A stretch of DNA of 64,000 bases from assembly GCA_950054155.1 (NCBI GenBank), contig CATLOT010000014.1, positions 1 to 64,000 on the forward strand, given 5' to 3'. This document shows, one piece after another, positions 24,863 to 34,536 of the stretch. Under the pieces are notes generated by a model that saw nothing but the letters and a program-made list of their open reading frames with translations, did not search any database and was not told the origin of the DNA. Each line of letters starts with the position of its first letter. Within the stretch, counting starts at the first letter, position 1. The position numbers and the translations under genes are program-made. Origin of the DNA: an uncultured Bacteriovoracaceae bacterium (GTDB lineage: Bacteria > Bdellovibrionota > Bacteriovoracia > Bacteriovoracales > Bacteriovoracaceae).

Positions 24863-25930
24863 TTATTCCTTTGCAGATAGAGACTGAAAGAAATCGTTCA
24901 TATTTGTAACTCCACGACTTCTCATTTCAGCTGCTAATTGCTTTTTAAAATCAAGGAGCATTTGAGGCCCTTGATAAATGAATGAAGTATAAACCTGACA
25001 GACGCGCCCTCCGGCCTTCCAAAAATGCATAAGATCTTCAAAACGACTTATGCCACCAACACCGATCAGATCAAGTCCCGGTTTGCCTTTCATTGCTTCA
25101 AGAACTTTCTCGCGCACAACCCTCCCCTTTTCATGAAGGAGCCCCCCAGAAATTCCTCCCACACCAAGATCGGGTCTGATGGTGGTATTCGTGGCAATAA
25201 GCCCTGATAACTTAAACTCATCCGCGAGATCCACAATTGCGGGAATATCCTCAAGAGCAAGATCAGGTGAAATCTTTAAATAAAGTGGCGTGGACACTTT
25301 TTCACGCTCTTCTTTAAGGGCAACAAAAATCTCTTTAAGAGACTCTATATTCTGTAAATCTCTAAGCCCTGGCGTATTAGGAGAAGAAACATTGATCACT
25401 AAATACTGACAGTGAGGAGCGAACTTTGCGTAGAGTTTTTGATAATCAAGATTGGCCTCTTCTTGCGGAGTTGTTTTGTTCTTTCCCAGATTGACGCCAA
25501 CAACTTTTCCATGGCGGTCGCCCTTCATCAAATTGGAAAAAATCTTTTCCATCCCCTCATTATTAAATCCCATTCGATTGAGAAGACTTTTTTCTTCAAT
25601 CAAGCGAAACATCCTAGGCTTGGGATTCCCCTCCTGAGGTTTGGGTGTCACCGTTCCCACTTCAATCGCCCCAAAAGGAATAGATGTAAAAAAGCTAATG
25701 GCCTCTGCATTCTTATCTAGCCCCGCTGCAAGACCAACAGGGAAAGTCCAAATATTTCCATCTTTAAGAGTCACACTATAGTCAAATTCATCTTCTTCTA
25801 GATTCTCGTGGGCACCCATAAAAGTCGCGAGACTCTCAGGAAAGTGGCTTAAAAGCTTCATACTTTGGGTGTGGGCCAGCTCGGGATCGAGCTGGAAAGC
25901 GATCTTCTTAAATAGGTCGTATGTATTCAA
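24863..25930 (-). CDS. pyrD: dihydroorotate dehydrogenase (quinone), class 2
   Basis: PyrD oxidises dihydroorotate to orotate and passes electrons through FMN to membrane quinone. The 355-residue length and N-terminal helix pair (YDLFKKIAFQLDPELAH) mark class 2. FPVGLAAGLDKNAE, NRMGFNNEGM, NVSSPNTPGLRDLQ and the late GVGGISRFEDL with QVYTSFIYQGP are family blocks. Ser in the NVSSPNTPG loop matches the class 2 catalytic base. It is followed immediately by the DUF2298 gene, with its stop inside that gene's probable ribosome binding region. Confidence 0.96.
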   Translation of the reverse strand: MNTYDLFKKIAFQLDPELAHTQSMKLLSHFPESLATFMGAHENLEEDEFDYSVTLKDGNIWTFPVGLAAGLDKNAEAISFFTSIPFGAIEVGTVTPKPQEGNPKPRMFRLIEEKSLLNRMGFNNEGMEKIFSNLMKGDRHGKVVGVNLGKNKTTPQEEANLDYQKLYAKFAPHCQYLVINVSSPNTPGLRDLQNIESLKEIFVALKEEREKVSTPLYLKISPDLALEDIPAIVDLADEFKLSGLIATNTTIRPDLGVGGISGGLLHEKGRVVREKVLEAMKGKPGLDLIGVGGISRFEDLMHFWKAGGRVCQVYTSFIYQGPQMLLDFKKQLAAEMRSRGVTNMNDFFQSLSAKE

Positions 25931-25941
25931 AAGAGGGTCCT

Positions 25942-26859
25942 TTAATAGAGCTGAACAAAGTCACCTTCGACCACAGAGCCCCCCGAGTGGAGAATAGCGA
26001 TAGCTCCATCTGGCCCAAAATAATCGATAATTTCTACTGTTCCTTTAACTTCACCCTTAGAAACACCAATAAGAGCACCTGTCTCAGGATCAAAAATTTC
26101 TTGTCCCTCTGTTACGACCTTAAGGATATCTCCTATTTGCATACCAGAACTTCTTCCAGCATTGATATAGATTTTACTTCCAATAATGCGGGCCACTCGC
26201 CCCACCCAATCAAGCTTGCGAGAAATCTCAAGGATTCTTGGAATGGTCTTTCTCACTGCAACCTTAACGGCATAGCGCATGAGCTCACGACGATAAGTCA
26301 GTTTAGACTCACGGTCTCCCGTAAAAAGCCTAAAGGTCGAGTCATCAGCGTAGCCTCTAATCTCATCCGTATAAATCTCTTTATTAGAATTAACATCAAA
26401 GATACGAACTTCGACTTTACTCTCAGTATAAGACTTGGTCTCTCTGACAACACCGATTTCATCTGTTTTCTCGCGAATCCGAGCATCCTTTACCCGCCCA
26501 AACATGACAAAGTTAAGACCTGCCACCTTGGCCTTACGAGCGAGCTGAACAAGCTTAACGCCTCCTCCAGCATAAATTTCCTTTGACGACCCAAAGAGCT
26601 TCTTTGCCATGGGATCAATGATAAATTCCCCAGTTCGAGCGAGTTCTCTTCGTAACTCTTCAGTGGCCGTGATACCAAGATCAGGGCCTCCATAGGGAGA
26701 TTCATTAAAGAAGGTTAAAAGAGCGACTTTTTTCTTAACACCATTAAAGTGCTGTCTTGGAGTCCCTCTTGGAATTTTTCCCGCCCCCTGCCTTCTGACA
26801 ACAGGAGTTTGGCAGGCATAAAGAAAGAAACTTAAGAATATTATGAGATGTTTAGCCAT
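25942..26859 (-). CDS. lipoprotein with FlgT-like C-terminal domain
   Basis: From the ATG at 26859 the product has 305 residues and a lipoprotein signal ending FFLYAC. The middle (KVALLTFFNESPYGGPDLG to about 230) resembles the CsgG/FlgT middle fold, which collects strands around a putative secretion or ring core. The end (GRVARIIGSKIYINAGRSSG, then GDILKV and DPETG) matches the FlgT C-terminal domain. FlgT builds the H-ring around sheathed polar flagella in Vibrio. It overlaps the upstream secreted gene by 8 bases. The domain call is good; a flagellar role is inferred. Confidence 0.72.
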   Translation of the reverse strand: MAKHLIIFLSFFLYACQTPVVRRQGAGKIPRGTPRQHFNGVKKKVALLTFFNESPYGGPDLGITATEELRRELARTGEFIIDPMAKKLFGSSKEIYAGGGVKLVQLARKAKVAGLNFVMFGRVKDARIREKTDEIGVVRETKSYTESKVEVRIFDVNSNKEIYTDEIRGYADDSTFRLFTGDRESKLTYRRELMRYAVKVAVRKTIPRILEISRKLDWVGRVARIIGSKIYINAGRSSGMQIGDILKVVTEGQEIFDPETGALIGVSKGEVKGTVEIIDYFGPDGAIAILHSGGSVVEGDFVQLY

Positions 26860-28210
26860 CACTCTTTTCCACTTCATCCCCTTTCTTTAAGGCCAATTGA
26901 AATGGACTCTCCGAATTGGGGAATATGATTTTACGGTTATTTTCTAAGACAACATTATTTAAGCCCCTTAATAAGGCCACCATTTCGTCATCCTCACCCG
27001 CGTACTCTAAAGAGATTTTAGCACTATTTGGGGTCATGCTTTCAATCACCGGAGTAAATTGCTTAGCAATCCCTCTATTTCCGAGTCTTCTCGTCAGAAG
27101 CTCAAGGTCACGATAATTTTCGTATTCCACGATTTCTAAAAATACTTTCTTAAGCCCCATCTTAGCATTGAGCACGGTTTCCTTAAGTTCCCTAAATTTG
27201 CCGATAGGGAGACCGTAGATCGCATTGGCCACACCATTACTTAGACCCTTAACTTCCTCATAGCTTAAGGCGAGAGGCTTCTCTTCAAAATCATCATAAG
27301 TTAAGATCTTCTGCTGAGAGAGGTCCATTAAAAGAAGATCTCCAGCAATCGCGAAGTTTCTCTTCTTGCTGTCTTCATTCTCTTTGGTTTTTTTAATACT
27401 AAAATTCAATTTCATCCAAAGAGAAGAGCCAAAGTCATTGGCAAGAGTTTCCCCTTCCTCAGGAGTACTTAACTCCTTAGTTTCTTTTGCCAGACGAAAG
27501 AAGCTTTCAAGCTCATTTGATTGAGCAGCATCAGCAAAGACAATCTTATCAACTTTCCCCTGAAGACTAGCTTCAATTTTTTCTCGCCATGAATTCTCTA
27601 AGACTTGAGTGAGATCACTCTCGACTTGAACCCCCGTCTCCACCCAAGCGGTGTCTATAAGTTGAAAAGAAGGTGTAATGTAGAGAGTTGAAAAGTGACG
27701 ATCAGGGTTGTCAGTCGTGAACTGAAGATAGATCTTATGAAGAACCTTACGATCAACATAGGCCTTAACCCTAATATAGCGCGAGTTTGGAACCTCGGGA
27801 GAGCGAAGCCTCTTTACTACAGAGTAGCGAGGAATGGCATTTCTCAGGCCACCATAACGGCTCTTTAAGCTGAGCTTCTTTAAGCGCAATGCTTTTTTGT
27901 AATCCGCTTTTCTCTTTATTTTTCCTGACTCTTCGTCAGTGTACTTCTTCTCAATCGTCTCTTGAATGGGGAGAAAGTACTCCGCAAACTTTTCTTCATA
28001 GTGTTGCCAAAACTTATCAGAATCAAGGTTCATTGCCTTAAGTTCACGGCTAAAAACATCTTGGTAGGCACTATAAAGAAGCTGATTTTTAACAAAGGAA
28101 AGGCGGTCGTCATCTCTTGCATAAAAGCGTCCATCCGCTTCGACTGTTACGAGTTGTGACCATACCTGGCCTGAAGTTAAAAGCAGTAGTAAAAGCGTGA
28201 TTCCCTTCAC
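26852..28210 (-). CDS. secreted protein, possible FlgT N-domain-like partner
   Basis: This 452-residue exported protein has a signal peptide ending GQVWS. The segment after it (TVEADGRFYARDDDRLSFVK and the helix beyond) resembles the start of FlgT/LPP20-like domains, where a VEAxG strand precedes a long helix. The remainder (about 150-440) is unrecognised, with alternating strands and helices. It overlaps the following FlgT-like lipoprotein gene by 8 bases, so the products probably work together. There is no catalytic motif. Confidence 0.65.
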   Translation of the reverse strand: MKGITLLLLLLTSGQVWSQLVTVEADGRFYARDDDRLSFVKNQLLYSAYQDVFSRELKAMNLDSDKFWQHYEEKFAEYFLPIQETIEKKYTDEESGKIKRKADYKKALRLKKLSLKSRYGGLRNAIPRYSVVKRLRSPEVPNSRYIRVKAYVDRKVLHKIYLQFTTDNPDRHFSTLYITPSFQLIDTAWVETGVQVESDLTQVLENSWREKIEASLQGKVDKIVFADAAQSNELESFFRLAKETKELSTPEEGETLANDFGSSLWMKLNFSIKKTKENEDSKKRNFAIAGDLLLMDLSQQKILTYDDFEEKPLALSYEEVKGLSNGVANAIYGLPIGKFRELKETVLNAKMGLKKVFLEIVEYENYRDLELLTRRLGNRGIAKQFTPVIESMTPNSAKISLEYAGEDDEMVALLRGLNNVVLENNRKIIFPNSESPFQLALKKGDEVEKSDG

Positions 28211-28235
28211 GATATCCTCTCTTAAATTAAATCAA

Positions 28236-31200
28236 TTAATGACTAACATGTTCTCCATCTTCTAATTTACCATCCACGACAAACTGCACCGAATTGGTAT
28301 TGAAGACTTCATTTATTTTAGCGGCCATTTGGGGAGTTGGGTTAACTAAGAACTCATCACCTAATGGCATACGGGCCTTCCCGCCACCTCCTTCAAAGAT
28401 AACATGGGCGGGCACGCTTCCTCTATAACTAAGAAGTACATGCTTAAAACGCTCAAGTTTATGAAGAGGGAGCTCGTCAATGCTCACATTGATCCTTACT
28501 CCCGTGACCCTTTCTTCAGCCTGGTCTTTCATACGCAGGATTTTAGAAGGAAAGAACTTTCGCGGCTCTTCACTCAAGTTCACCTGTCCATGGAGAATAA
28601 GGGCTTCATCAGTCCCCAGTATTTCTTCAAACTCAGCGTAGGTTTTAGGAAAGACGATACACTCAATTTTTCCTGAGAGGTCTTCAAGGGTTGCAAAGCA
28701 CATGCGATCCCCTTTCTTGGTAATGATTTGCTTCTTCGCGGTAATCATTCCCGCAAGAACCATATCCCTCTTCCCTTCTCCTTGCATGTCTTGAAGTTCA
28801 CTAATTTCTTTAGAAGAAAGTTGCCTCATGACATCGCGAAAGCGATCAAGGGGGTGACCAGAAACAAAGATCCCCATTAAGCTTTGCTCATAACCGAGCT
28901 TTTCGCGATCATCATAATCTGCGACTTCTTGAATATCGAGACGAGATTTTGTTGTTTCCTCATCCACAACTTCTGTATCAAAGAGAGAGACCTGCCCAAG
29001 TGCCTTTTCTTCTTGCTTCTTCTGCGCATAGGCAACAATCAGTTCAAGGTTTTCGGCAAGCGTCTTACGATTCATTTTCTCACAAGAGTCAAACGCACCG
29101 ACCTTGATCAGAGATTCAATCATTCTCTTATTCACGAGTTTGAGATCAACTCGCTCACAGAAGTTAATAAAGCCCTCATAGGGACCATTTTCTTCACGCT
29201 CTTTTACAAGGGCACGAACAGCATTCTCACCAACATTCTTTACAGCGCCCATCCCAAAGCGAATATTTTTACCAACAACATTAAAGAGCCATAGCGACTC
29301 ATTAACATCGGGGGGAAGAACTTCGATATCATAATTGCGAGCATCGTTAATATAGATGGTCACTTTATCTGTATTAGAAAGTTCAGTTGAGAGAAGTGCC
29401 GCAAAGAAAGCAGCTGGATAGTAGTTCTTAAGGAAAGCCGTTTGATAAGCAATCACTGCATAGGCTACGGCGTGTGATTTGTTGAATCCGTATTCAGCAA
29501 AGTTCGCCATAAGCTGATAAAGATCCGAAGCTTTCTTCTCATCATAGCCACGCTCTTTGGCCCCTTTAAGAAAGATCTCACGGTGTTCTTCAATGAGCTT
29601 TATTTTTTTCTTACCCATCGCTTTTCTCAGAATATCCGCTTGCCCAAGTGAGTAGCCAGCAAGAATCTGAGCGATTTTCATAACCTGCTCTTGATAAACA
29701 ACAACACCATAGGTGTCTTTAAGAACAGGCTCTAAAACATCAAAGGGAAAAGTCATGTCTTTTCGGCCATGCTTGATGTCAATAAAGTCGTCAACCATTC
29801 CAGAGTTAAGAGGACCAGGGCGGTAAAGAGCGTTTACGGCGGTGATATCCTCAAGGTTATCAGGTCCAAGCTTTTTACAGAGCTCAATCATTCCTGATGA
29901 TTCGAGCTGAAAGACACCAACAGTCTCACCACGACTTACAAAGTCGTAGACATTCTTATCCTCAATATCAATGGACTCAATATCAAACTCAGGATCATGA
30001 TCACGACGAATAAATTGGACGGCCTGATCCACAACGGTGAGTGTTTTAAGACCAAGAAAGTCAAACTTAACGAGACCAATCATCTCACCAAAGTCTTTAT
30101 CAAATTGAATAACCTTCTCGCCCTTCGCTCCCTTAAAGAGGGGGCAGTATTCAACGAGGGGCTCGTTAGTAATCACAACCCCGGCCGCATGAATACCAGC
30201 ATGGCGATAGAGACCCTCAAGCCTTCTTGAGATACTAAAGATATGACGAATCTTAGGATCAGTATCGATAAGCTCCGTGAGTTTAGGCTCCATTTCAAGG
30301 GCCTTCTCAAGCGAAATGCCTATTTCATCAGGAATTAGCTTTGACAGAATATTGGCCTCAGCAAAGCTCAGACCAAAGACACGAGAAACGTCTTTAACAA
30401 CAGCCTTGGCCTGAAGTTTTCCGAAGGTGATAATCTGGCCAACTTTATCCTCACCATATTTTTGGGTTACATATTCAATGACTCGAGGTCTACCAAACTG
30501 ACAAAAATCCACGTCAAAGTCAGGCATGGAAATTCGCTCAGGGTTGATAAATCTCTCAAAGAGGAGGTCATAAGGAATGGGGTTAATATTGGTAATCTCC
30601 ATGGCGTAGGCAACAATCGAGCCTGCTCCAGACCCACGACCTGGGCCTACGGGAATACCGTTATCTTTGGACCATTTAATGAAGTCGGATACGATAAGAA
30701 AGTAACCACAAAAGCCCATTTGCTTGATCATGTTTACTTCATATTCAAGACGCTCCATATACTTGGGAAGCTGTTCAGTTTCCCAGTTTTCCATCTCCAC
30801 AAGCTTTGTAAAGTGAGGTCCCTGAAAACGCTTCTCTAAACCCTCACGGGCCATACGCTCAAAGAACTCAACATCCGATTCACCTGTATCAATGGGAAAG
30901 TCGGGAAGATGATAAATTTGATTACCCTCATCATCAGTCCACTTCAGTTCGACATTACACTTATCGGCAATTCTTAAAGTATTATCGCAGGCTTCGGGCA
31001 CGTGACTAAAGGCCTCGCGCATTTTCTCTGGTGACTTAAAGTAAAATTCCTGTGAGGTCATTCTCATGCGGTTTTCATCAGCATAAGTCTTGCCCGTTTG
31101 CACGCAAAGAAGAACCTCTTGCGCTTGAGCATCTTCAGGAGTCATGTAGTGACAATCATTCGTCGCTACAAGATTCATATTCCTCTCTTTAGCAAAGGCG

Positions 31201-31844
31201 ATCACCTTTTCATTGACGATCTTTTGCTCAGGAATACCGTTTTCTTGAATTTCAAGATAGAAGTCATCTCCAAAAACCTCGTGGAGTTTGGTGATGGCCT
31301 TAGAAGCTCTCTCATCTTGTTCCGTAAAGAAGTTATAGCCAACTTCACCTTTAAGACAAGCCGTAGTACAGATGAGGCCTTCACTATACTCTTTAAGTAG
31401 CTCTATATCAGCCCGTGGCTTGTAGTAGAAACCTTCTAAGTAAGCCTGACTCAGGAGTTTACAAAGATTCTTATAACCAGTGTTATTCTTACAAAGAAGA
31501 ATGAGATGATGAATTTGGCGAGAGGACTCCTCTGCGTCTTGAGAGCTTACTGACTTGGCCTTCTTAGCCGACTTACGATCAAATCGGCTGCCAGGAGTAA
31601 AATAGATTTCAGATCCAAGGATCGGCTTTATCCCCTCTTGCTTACATCGATTATAAAAATCAATGGCACCAAACATATTGCCATGATCTGTTTGAGCTAT
31701 TGCAGGCACTCCCATTTCTTTTGCACTTGCAATGAGATCCTTTAAACGGATGGCCCCATCAAGAAGTGAGTACTGGGTGTGCAGGTGGAGGTGAACAAAA
31801 CTATCAGAGTGAGTCTCTAAGAGAGATTGTGTGGTCTCAGTCAT
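28236..31844 (-). CDS. dnaE: DNA polymerase III alpha subunit DnaE
   Basis: This is the replicative polymerase subunit, 1202 residues. In order: a PHP domain (FVHLHLHTQYSLLDGAI and QTDHGNMFG), the catalytic core with GPGRGSGAGSIVAYA and the metal-binding PDFDVDFC, the thumb and fingers with GETVGVFQLESSGM and YQEQVMKIAQILAGYSLGQA, helix-hairpin elements near AVKNVGENAV, and a C-terminal OB fold (GMITAKKQIITKKGDRM). Its length and order match DnaE1. It is monocistronic, between the FlgT-like pair and a divergent intergenic region. No frameshift is seen. Confidence 0.98.
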   Translation of the reverse strand: MTETTQSLLETHSDSFVHLHLHTQYSLLDGAIRLKDLIASAKEMGVPAIAQTDHGNMFGAIDFYNRCKQEGIKPILGSEIYFTPGSRFDRKSAKKAKSVSSQDAEESSRQIHHLILLCKNNTGYKNLCKLLSQAYLEGFYYKPRADIELLKEYSEGLICTTACLKGEVGYNFFTEQDERASKAITKLHEVFGDDFYLEIQENGIPEQKIVNEKVIAFAKERNMNLVATNDCHYMTPEDAQAQEVLLCVQTGKTYADENRMRMTSQEFYFKSPEKMREAFSHVPEACDNTLRIADKCNVELKWTDDEGNQIYHLPDFPIDTGESDVEFFERMAREGLEKRFQGPHFTKLVEMENWETEQLPKYMERLEYEVNMIKQMGFCGYFLIVSDFIKWSKDNGIPVGPGRGSGAGSIVAYAMEITNINPIPYDLLFERFINPERISMPDFDVDFCQFGRPRVIEYVTQKYGEDKVGQIITFGKLQAKAVVKDVSRVFGLSFAEANILSKLIPDEIGISLEKALEMEPKLTELIDTDPKIRHIFSISRRLEGLYRHAGIHAAGVVITNEPLVEYCPLFKGAKGEKVIQFDKDFGEMIGLVKFDFLGLKTLTVVDQAVQFIRRDHDPEFDIESIDIEDKNVYDFVSRGETVGVFQLESSGMIELCKKLGPDNLEDITAVNALYRPGPLNSGMVDDFIDIKHGRKDMTFPFDVLEPVLKDTYGVVVYQEQVMKIAQILAGYSLGQADILRKAMGKKKIKLIEEHREIFLKGAKERGYDEKKASDLYQLMANFAEYGFNKSHAVAYAVIAYQTAFLKNYYPAAFFAALLSTELSNTDKVTIYINDARNYDIEVLPPDVNESLWLFNVVGKNIRFGMGAVKNVGENAVRALVKEREENGPYEGFINFCERVDLKLVNKRMIESLIKVGAFDSCEKMNRKTLAENLELIVAYAQKKQEEKALGQVSLFDTEVVDEETTKSRLDIQEVADYDDREKLGYEQSLMGIFVSGHPLDRFRDVMRQLSSKEISELQDMQGEGKRDMVLAGMITAKKQIITKKGDRMCFATLEDLSGKIECIVFPKTYAEFEEILGTDEALILHGQVNLSEEPRKFFPSKILRMKDQAEERVTGVRINVSIDELPLHKLERFKHVLLSYRGSVPAHVIFEGGGGKARMPLGDEFLVNPTPQMAAKINEVFNTNSVQFVVDGKLEDGEHVSH

Positions 31845-31953
31845 TTATGCCTCATGAAGTGTCCGTGTGTGTGCTTATTTCATTAAAGCAAAAAGCAGCG
31901 CTTTTGTCCCCAACACGCTGCAACTAAGATTCGTCATTTCAAAGCTTTACAAC

Positions 31954-31981
31954 AAAAAAAGGCCCCATAAAATGGGGCCTT
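31954..31981 (-). terminator. terminator after the Cys-repeat secreted protein
   Basis: AAGGCCCCAT (31959-31968) pairs with ATGGGGCCTT (31972-31981) around a 3-base loop. The A run at 31954-31960 gives a U-tract on the minus strand, 29 bases past the stop at 32010. Confidence 0.9.
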
Positions 31982-32009
31982 CCAATAAAATCTTATTAAT
32001 TCAATGCTC

Positions 32010-32732
32010 TTAGTCGCGAATTACACAACGAAGTGAGCCACGCTCGTGTTGAGAACACTCACGAAGGGCATCAGCACAGGCACGTTGTCTTGCTTCAGTG
32101 TAGTTTCTCGCCTGAGCAACTCCAGAGTAGATATTTCCAGTAGGACGACCTACACGACCAGCAATAAGCTCAGCACTACAGCTTGCAGAAACCATACGTG
32201 GTGGTTGTGGTGGTCTTGGACGAGGAGTAGGTCTTACTGAGCCACTCGTTATTACACAGAGTGCTTGGCGACCCACTTGGCCTCTTCTTCTCAGGTAATC
32301 AAGCTCATCTTCACAGCTTTGCTCTGCTTCCCAACAAGCATCAATACCATATCCAACATATTCTCCATCAAGGAAACGTCTATTGTGCTGACGTCCCACT
32401 TCGATTCTGTATTCACATCTTTCAATAGGACGTGGCCTAGGAGTTGAAACTTCTTGAGTACATCTGTACTTCCAGCTGTCCCATTTGCCCATCCTCTCTC
32501 TCTCACAATCAGCTTCAGCTTCCATACAAGCGCGAAAGCCAAATTCAGTGAACGATGTAATGAAATAATAACGAGTCGAAAAGTCTGATGCTTTCTTCTC
32601 AAGATTAAATGTACAAGAACTTGGCTGGTCCCAACCAAAATCATTTCCGCCAAAACCTGGGCGGCCAAAGTCTCTCGCCTCAGACTGGAAAGACAACGCA
32701 ACTAAAAATAATGACAACAAAGCAACTCTCAT
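32010..32732 (-). CDS. secreted protein with three four-cysteine repeats
   Basis: The 240-residue exported protein has a signal peptide ending FQSEA and a strong ribosome binding site, GGGAGAGGA. It contains three copies of a 50-55 residue unit, each with four Cys: C40/C69/C76/C91, C106/C133/C140/C159 and C185/C219/C226/C236. The central C-x6-C is constant, and lies in a helix such as ACMEAEADCE or ACWEAEQSCE. Units are joined by Pro-Arg linkers (TPRPRPIER, RPTPRPRPPQPP). Disulfides within each unit are likely, matching the Dsb-type genes in the window. No known family is recognised. Confidence 0.8.
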   Translation of the reverse strand: MRVALLSLFLVALSFQSEARDFGRPGFGGNDFGWDQPSSCTFNLEKKASDFSTRYYFITSFTEFGFRACMEAEADCERERMGKWDSWKYRCTQEVSTPRPRPIERCEYRIEVGRQHNRRFLDGEYVGYGIDACWEAEQSCEDELDYLRRRGQVGRQALCVITSGSVRPTPRPRPPQPPRMVSASCSAELIAGRVGRPTGNIYSGVAQARNYTEARQRACADALRECSQHERGSLRCVIRD

Positions 32733-32887
32733 AAAATCCTCTCCCTTTGGATTACAAGTTTCGGTAATTCCTTTGTTACCAAATAAAAAGAGTTAAACAA
32801 GCGAAGTTACTCATTATTAGAAATCTTTACAGTTGTAGTGTCCCTTTGACCCCAGAAAAATAGTCAAAATGTCCCCAAAATACCCTT

Positions 32888-34414
32888 TTAAAGAAGTTTT
32901 CCTCTAATTTGGACCACGCTGCTAAGAGGTTCAGAATCTCCTCCTTTTGGCCAATGACTCGTCAAGGTTCTTAGACTTCCTGACTTTTCACCGGGGTGCT
33001 GCACGGACATGAAGAGAGTCTTTCCATCAGGGGAAAAAGACAATCCCGTAAGTTCAGCGTCCTTTGGTGCTGAGGCAATTTGCTTCACAATTCCTGCTTC
33101 GGGACCACTCATGGCCACATAGAAGAGACCATTATTTTTAAACTTTGTGTAGGGTGGCTTATTCATCGCCCCGCCACTCATATCTGTGGCAATCCATAAA
33201 TTACCTTTTGAATCGAAGGCAAGATTATCAGGACAAGAGAAGTCATCACCACCAACAAGAAAGTCTGCGGCCTTAAAGGTCATAGCCCCATGGTCGCCCC
33301 CACTCTCTTTAAGGCGTAAGATACTTCCATGAAAGTTTCCACGAGGCTTATTATTAGTAAGAGTAATAAAGACATCACCCGTTTCAGGATGAATTTCAAT
33401 GTCTTCAGGACGATCCAGTGGCGTGGCACCAAGAAGCTTTCCCGCCTCGCGACAGTGAATCAGAACATCCGTTTGATCTTTAAATGCTTTCTTAAGGGCA
33501 GGTTGTTTTTCAATGGAAAGTGAAATCCATTGACCTTTTTTAACATCGGCAACAAAGAGCTCTCCCTTCTCAAGAGAGTCTTTCTCGTCACTGAGAAACT
33601 TATAAAGGAATTGATCATTGCGGTCATCTCCCGTGTAAACGGCAACTCGGCCATCCTTTGTGCGGACGCAGGTTGCACATTCATGGGAGAATCGCCCTAA
33701 GCCTGTGAGCTTCTTGGCTTCGCCTGTTTTAGGATTTACCTCAACAACCCAACCATAGTGCTCTGGAGGGTTATCAAAATACTTTTCCCATCCGAGACGA
33801 CTGGCACTTCTCTCCTTGTCCTCCCTCTCTCTTTCTCCATAGAAGAGATCATAATTCTCTTCGCAGGTTAAGAATGTATTCCAAGGCGTTAAACCTCCAG
33901 CACAATTGGCAAAGGTTCCTTGAGCTTCAGTCTTACCAACGATGGGGCGCTCAGAAATAAGGGGAATCATTGTCTCTGCATTGAGGCGGCGATTATATTT
34001 TGAGTTATAAACAACCTCCCACTTATCCCCTTTTTTAAGATGAAGAATACTACCACCGACACTATAGCGCTCATGCTCTACCATTTCTTTAGTACGCTCA
34101 ACTCCCTTCTCCCAGCGTGAACCAACAAGAACATCAGGGTATTCATGGTTGACCCAAAAAAGGAGTTCATTCTCATTGAGAACGACCGGGCATGTGTAAT
34201 CATTATTGGCACCAAACTGATCTTTGTCGCTGATCTTGTCTTTAAAAGAAATCAAAAGGTCATACTCAAAACCGTCTGCTAAAACCAATTCATCTCGATC
34301 AGAAAAGTTGAGAAAGGGTGAATCCTTTTGCGTCTCTGCAAAGCAGCCTGCGAGTCCAGTCGCTCCCAGAGTCCCCCCCATAAATTTCACAAATTCTCTT
34401 CTTGAAAATGACAT
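32888..34414 (-). CDS. PhoX-family (DUF839) phosphatase with Tat signal
   Basis: The 508-residue protein opens with the twin-arginine signal SRREFVKFMGG, so it is exported folded. PhoX enzymes are Ca- and Fe-dependent alkaline phosphatases with a beta-propeller. Here NDYTCPVVLNENELLFWVNHE, PWNTFLTCEENYDLFYG, GRFSHECATC and RPEDIEIHPETGDVFITLTN are recognisable propeller blocks. LAGC follows the Tat motif and would also serve as a lipobox, so it may be a membrane-anchored Tat lipoprotein. It probably frees phosphate outside the cell. Ribosome binding site GGGAG precedes the ATG. Confidence 0.88.
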   Translation of the reverse strand: MSFSRREFVKFMGGTLGATGLAGCFAETQKDSPFLNFSDRDELVLADGFEYDLLISFKDKISDKDQFGANNDYTCPVVLNENELLFWVNHEYPDVLVGSRWEKGVERTKEMVEHERYSVGGSILHLKKGDKWEVVYNSKYNRRLNAETMIPLISERPIVGKTEAQGTFANCAGGLTPWNTFLTCEENYDLFYGEREREDKERSASRLGWEKYFDNPPEHYGWVVEVNPKTGEAKKLTGLGRFSHECATCVRTKDGRVAVYTGDDRNDQFLYKFLSDEKDSLEKGELFVADVKKGQWISLSIEKQPALKKAFKDQTDVLIHCREAGKLLGATPLDRPEDIEIHPETGDVFITLTNNKPRGNFHGSILRLKESGGDHGAMTFKAADFLVGGDDFSCPDNLAFDSKGNLWIATDMSGGAMNKPPYTKFKNNGLFYVAMSGPEAGIVKQIASAPKDAELTGLSFSPDGKTLFMSVQHPGEKSGSLRTLTSHWPKGGDSEPLSSVVQIRGKLL

Positions 34415-34536
34415 CTCAACTCCCTGATTTTATTTAAGAACCAGCCCTATTCTACCTCAGTGTTTAAGGCGTAAACAGGTTGGAAAAGTCTACAGGATTT
34501 GCCCCAAAACTAGCGCAAAGTGTTAATGTCGGCGAT

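Noticed and set aside
24800-24871. Frameshift or missing stop joining pyrD and the DUF2298 gene
   Set aside because: The TAA between them is clean and pyrD has normal length; a near-cognate start explains the junction better.
25921-26586. Rightward 221-codon frame opposite the FlgT-like lipoprotein gene
   Set aside because: It mirrors a gene with clear domain similarity on the other strand, has no ribosome binding site, and its product resembles no family.
32763-32780. Inverted repeat GGTAA/TTACC before the Cys-repeat gene
   Set aside because: The arms are five bases with an 8-base gap and no second copy was seen, so evidence for an operator is too thin.
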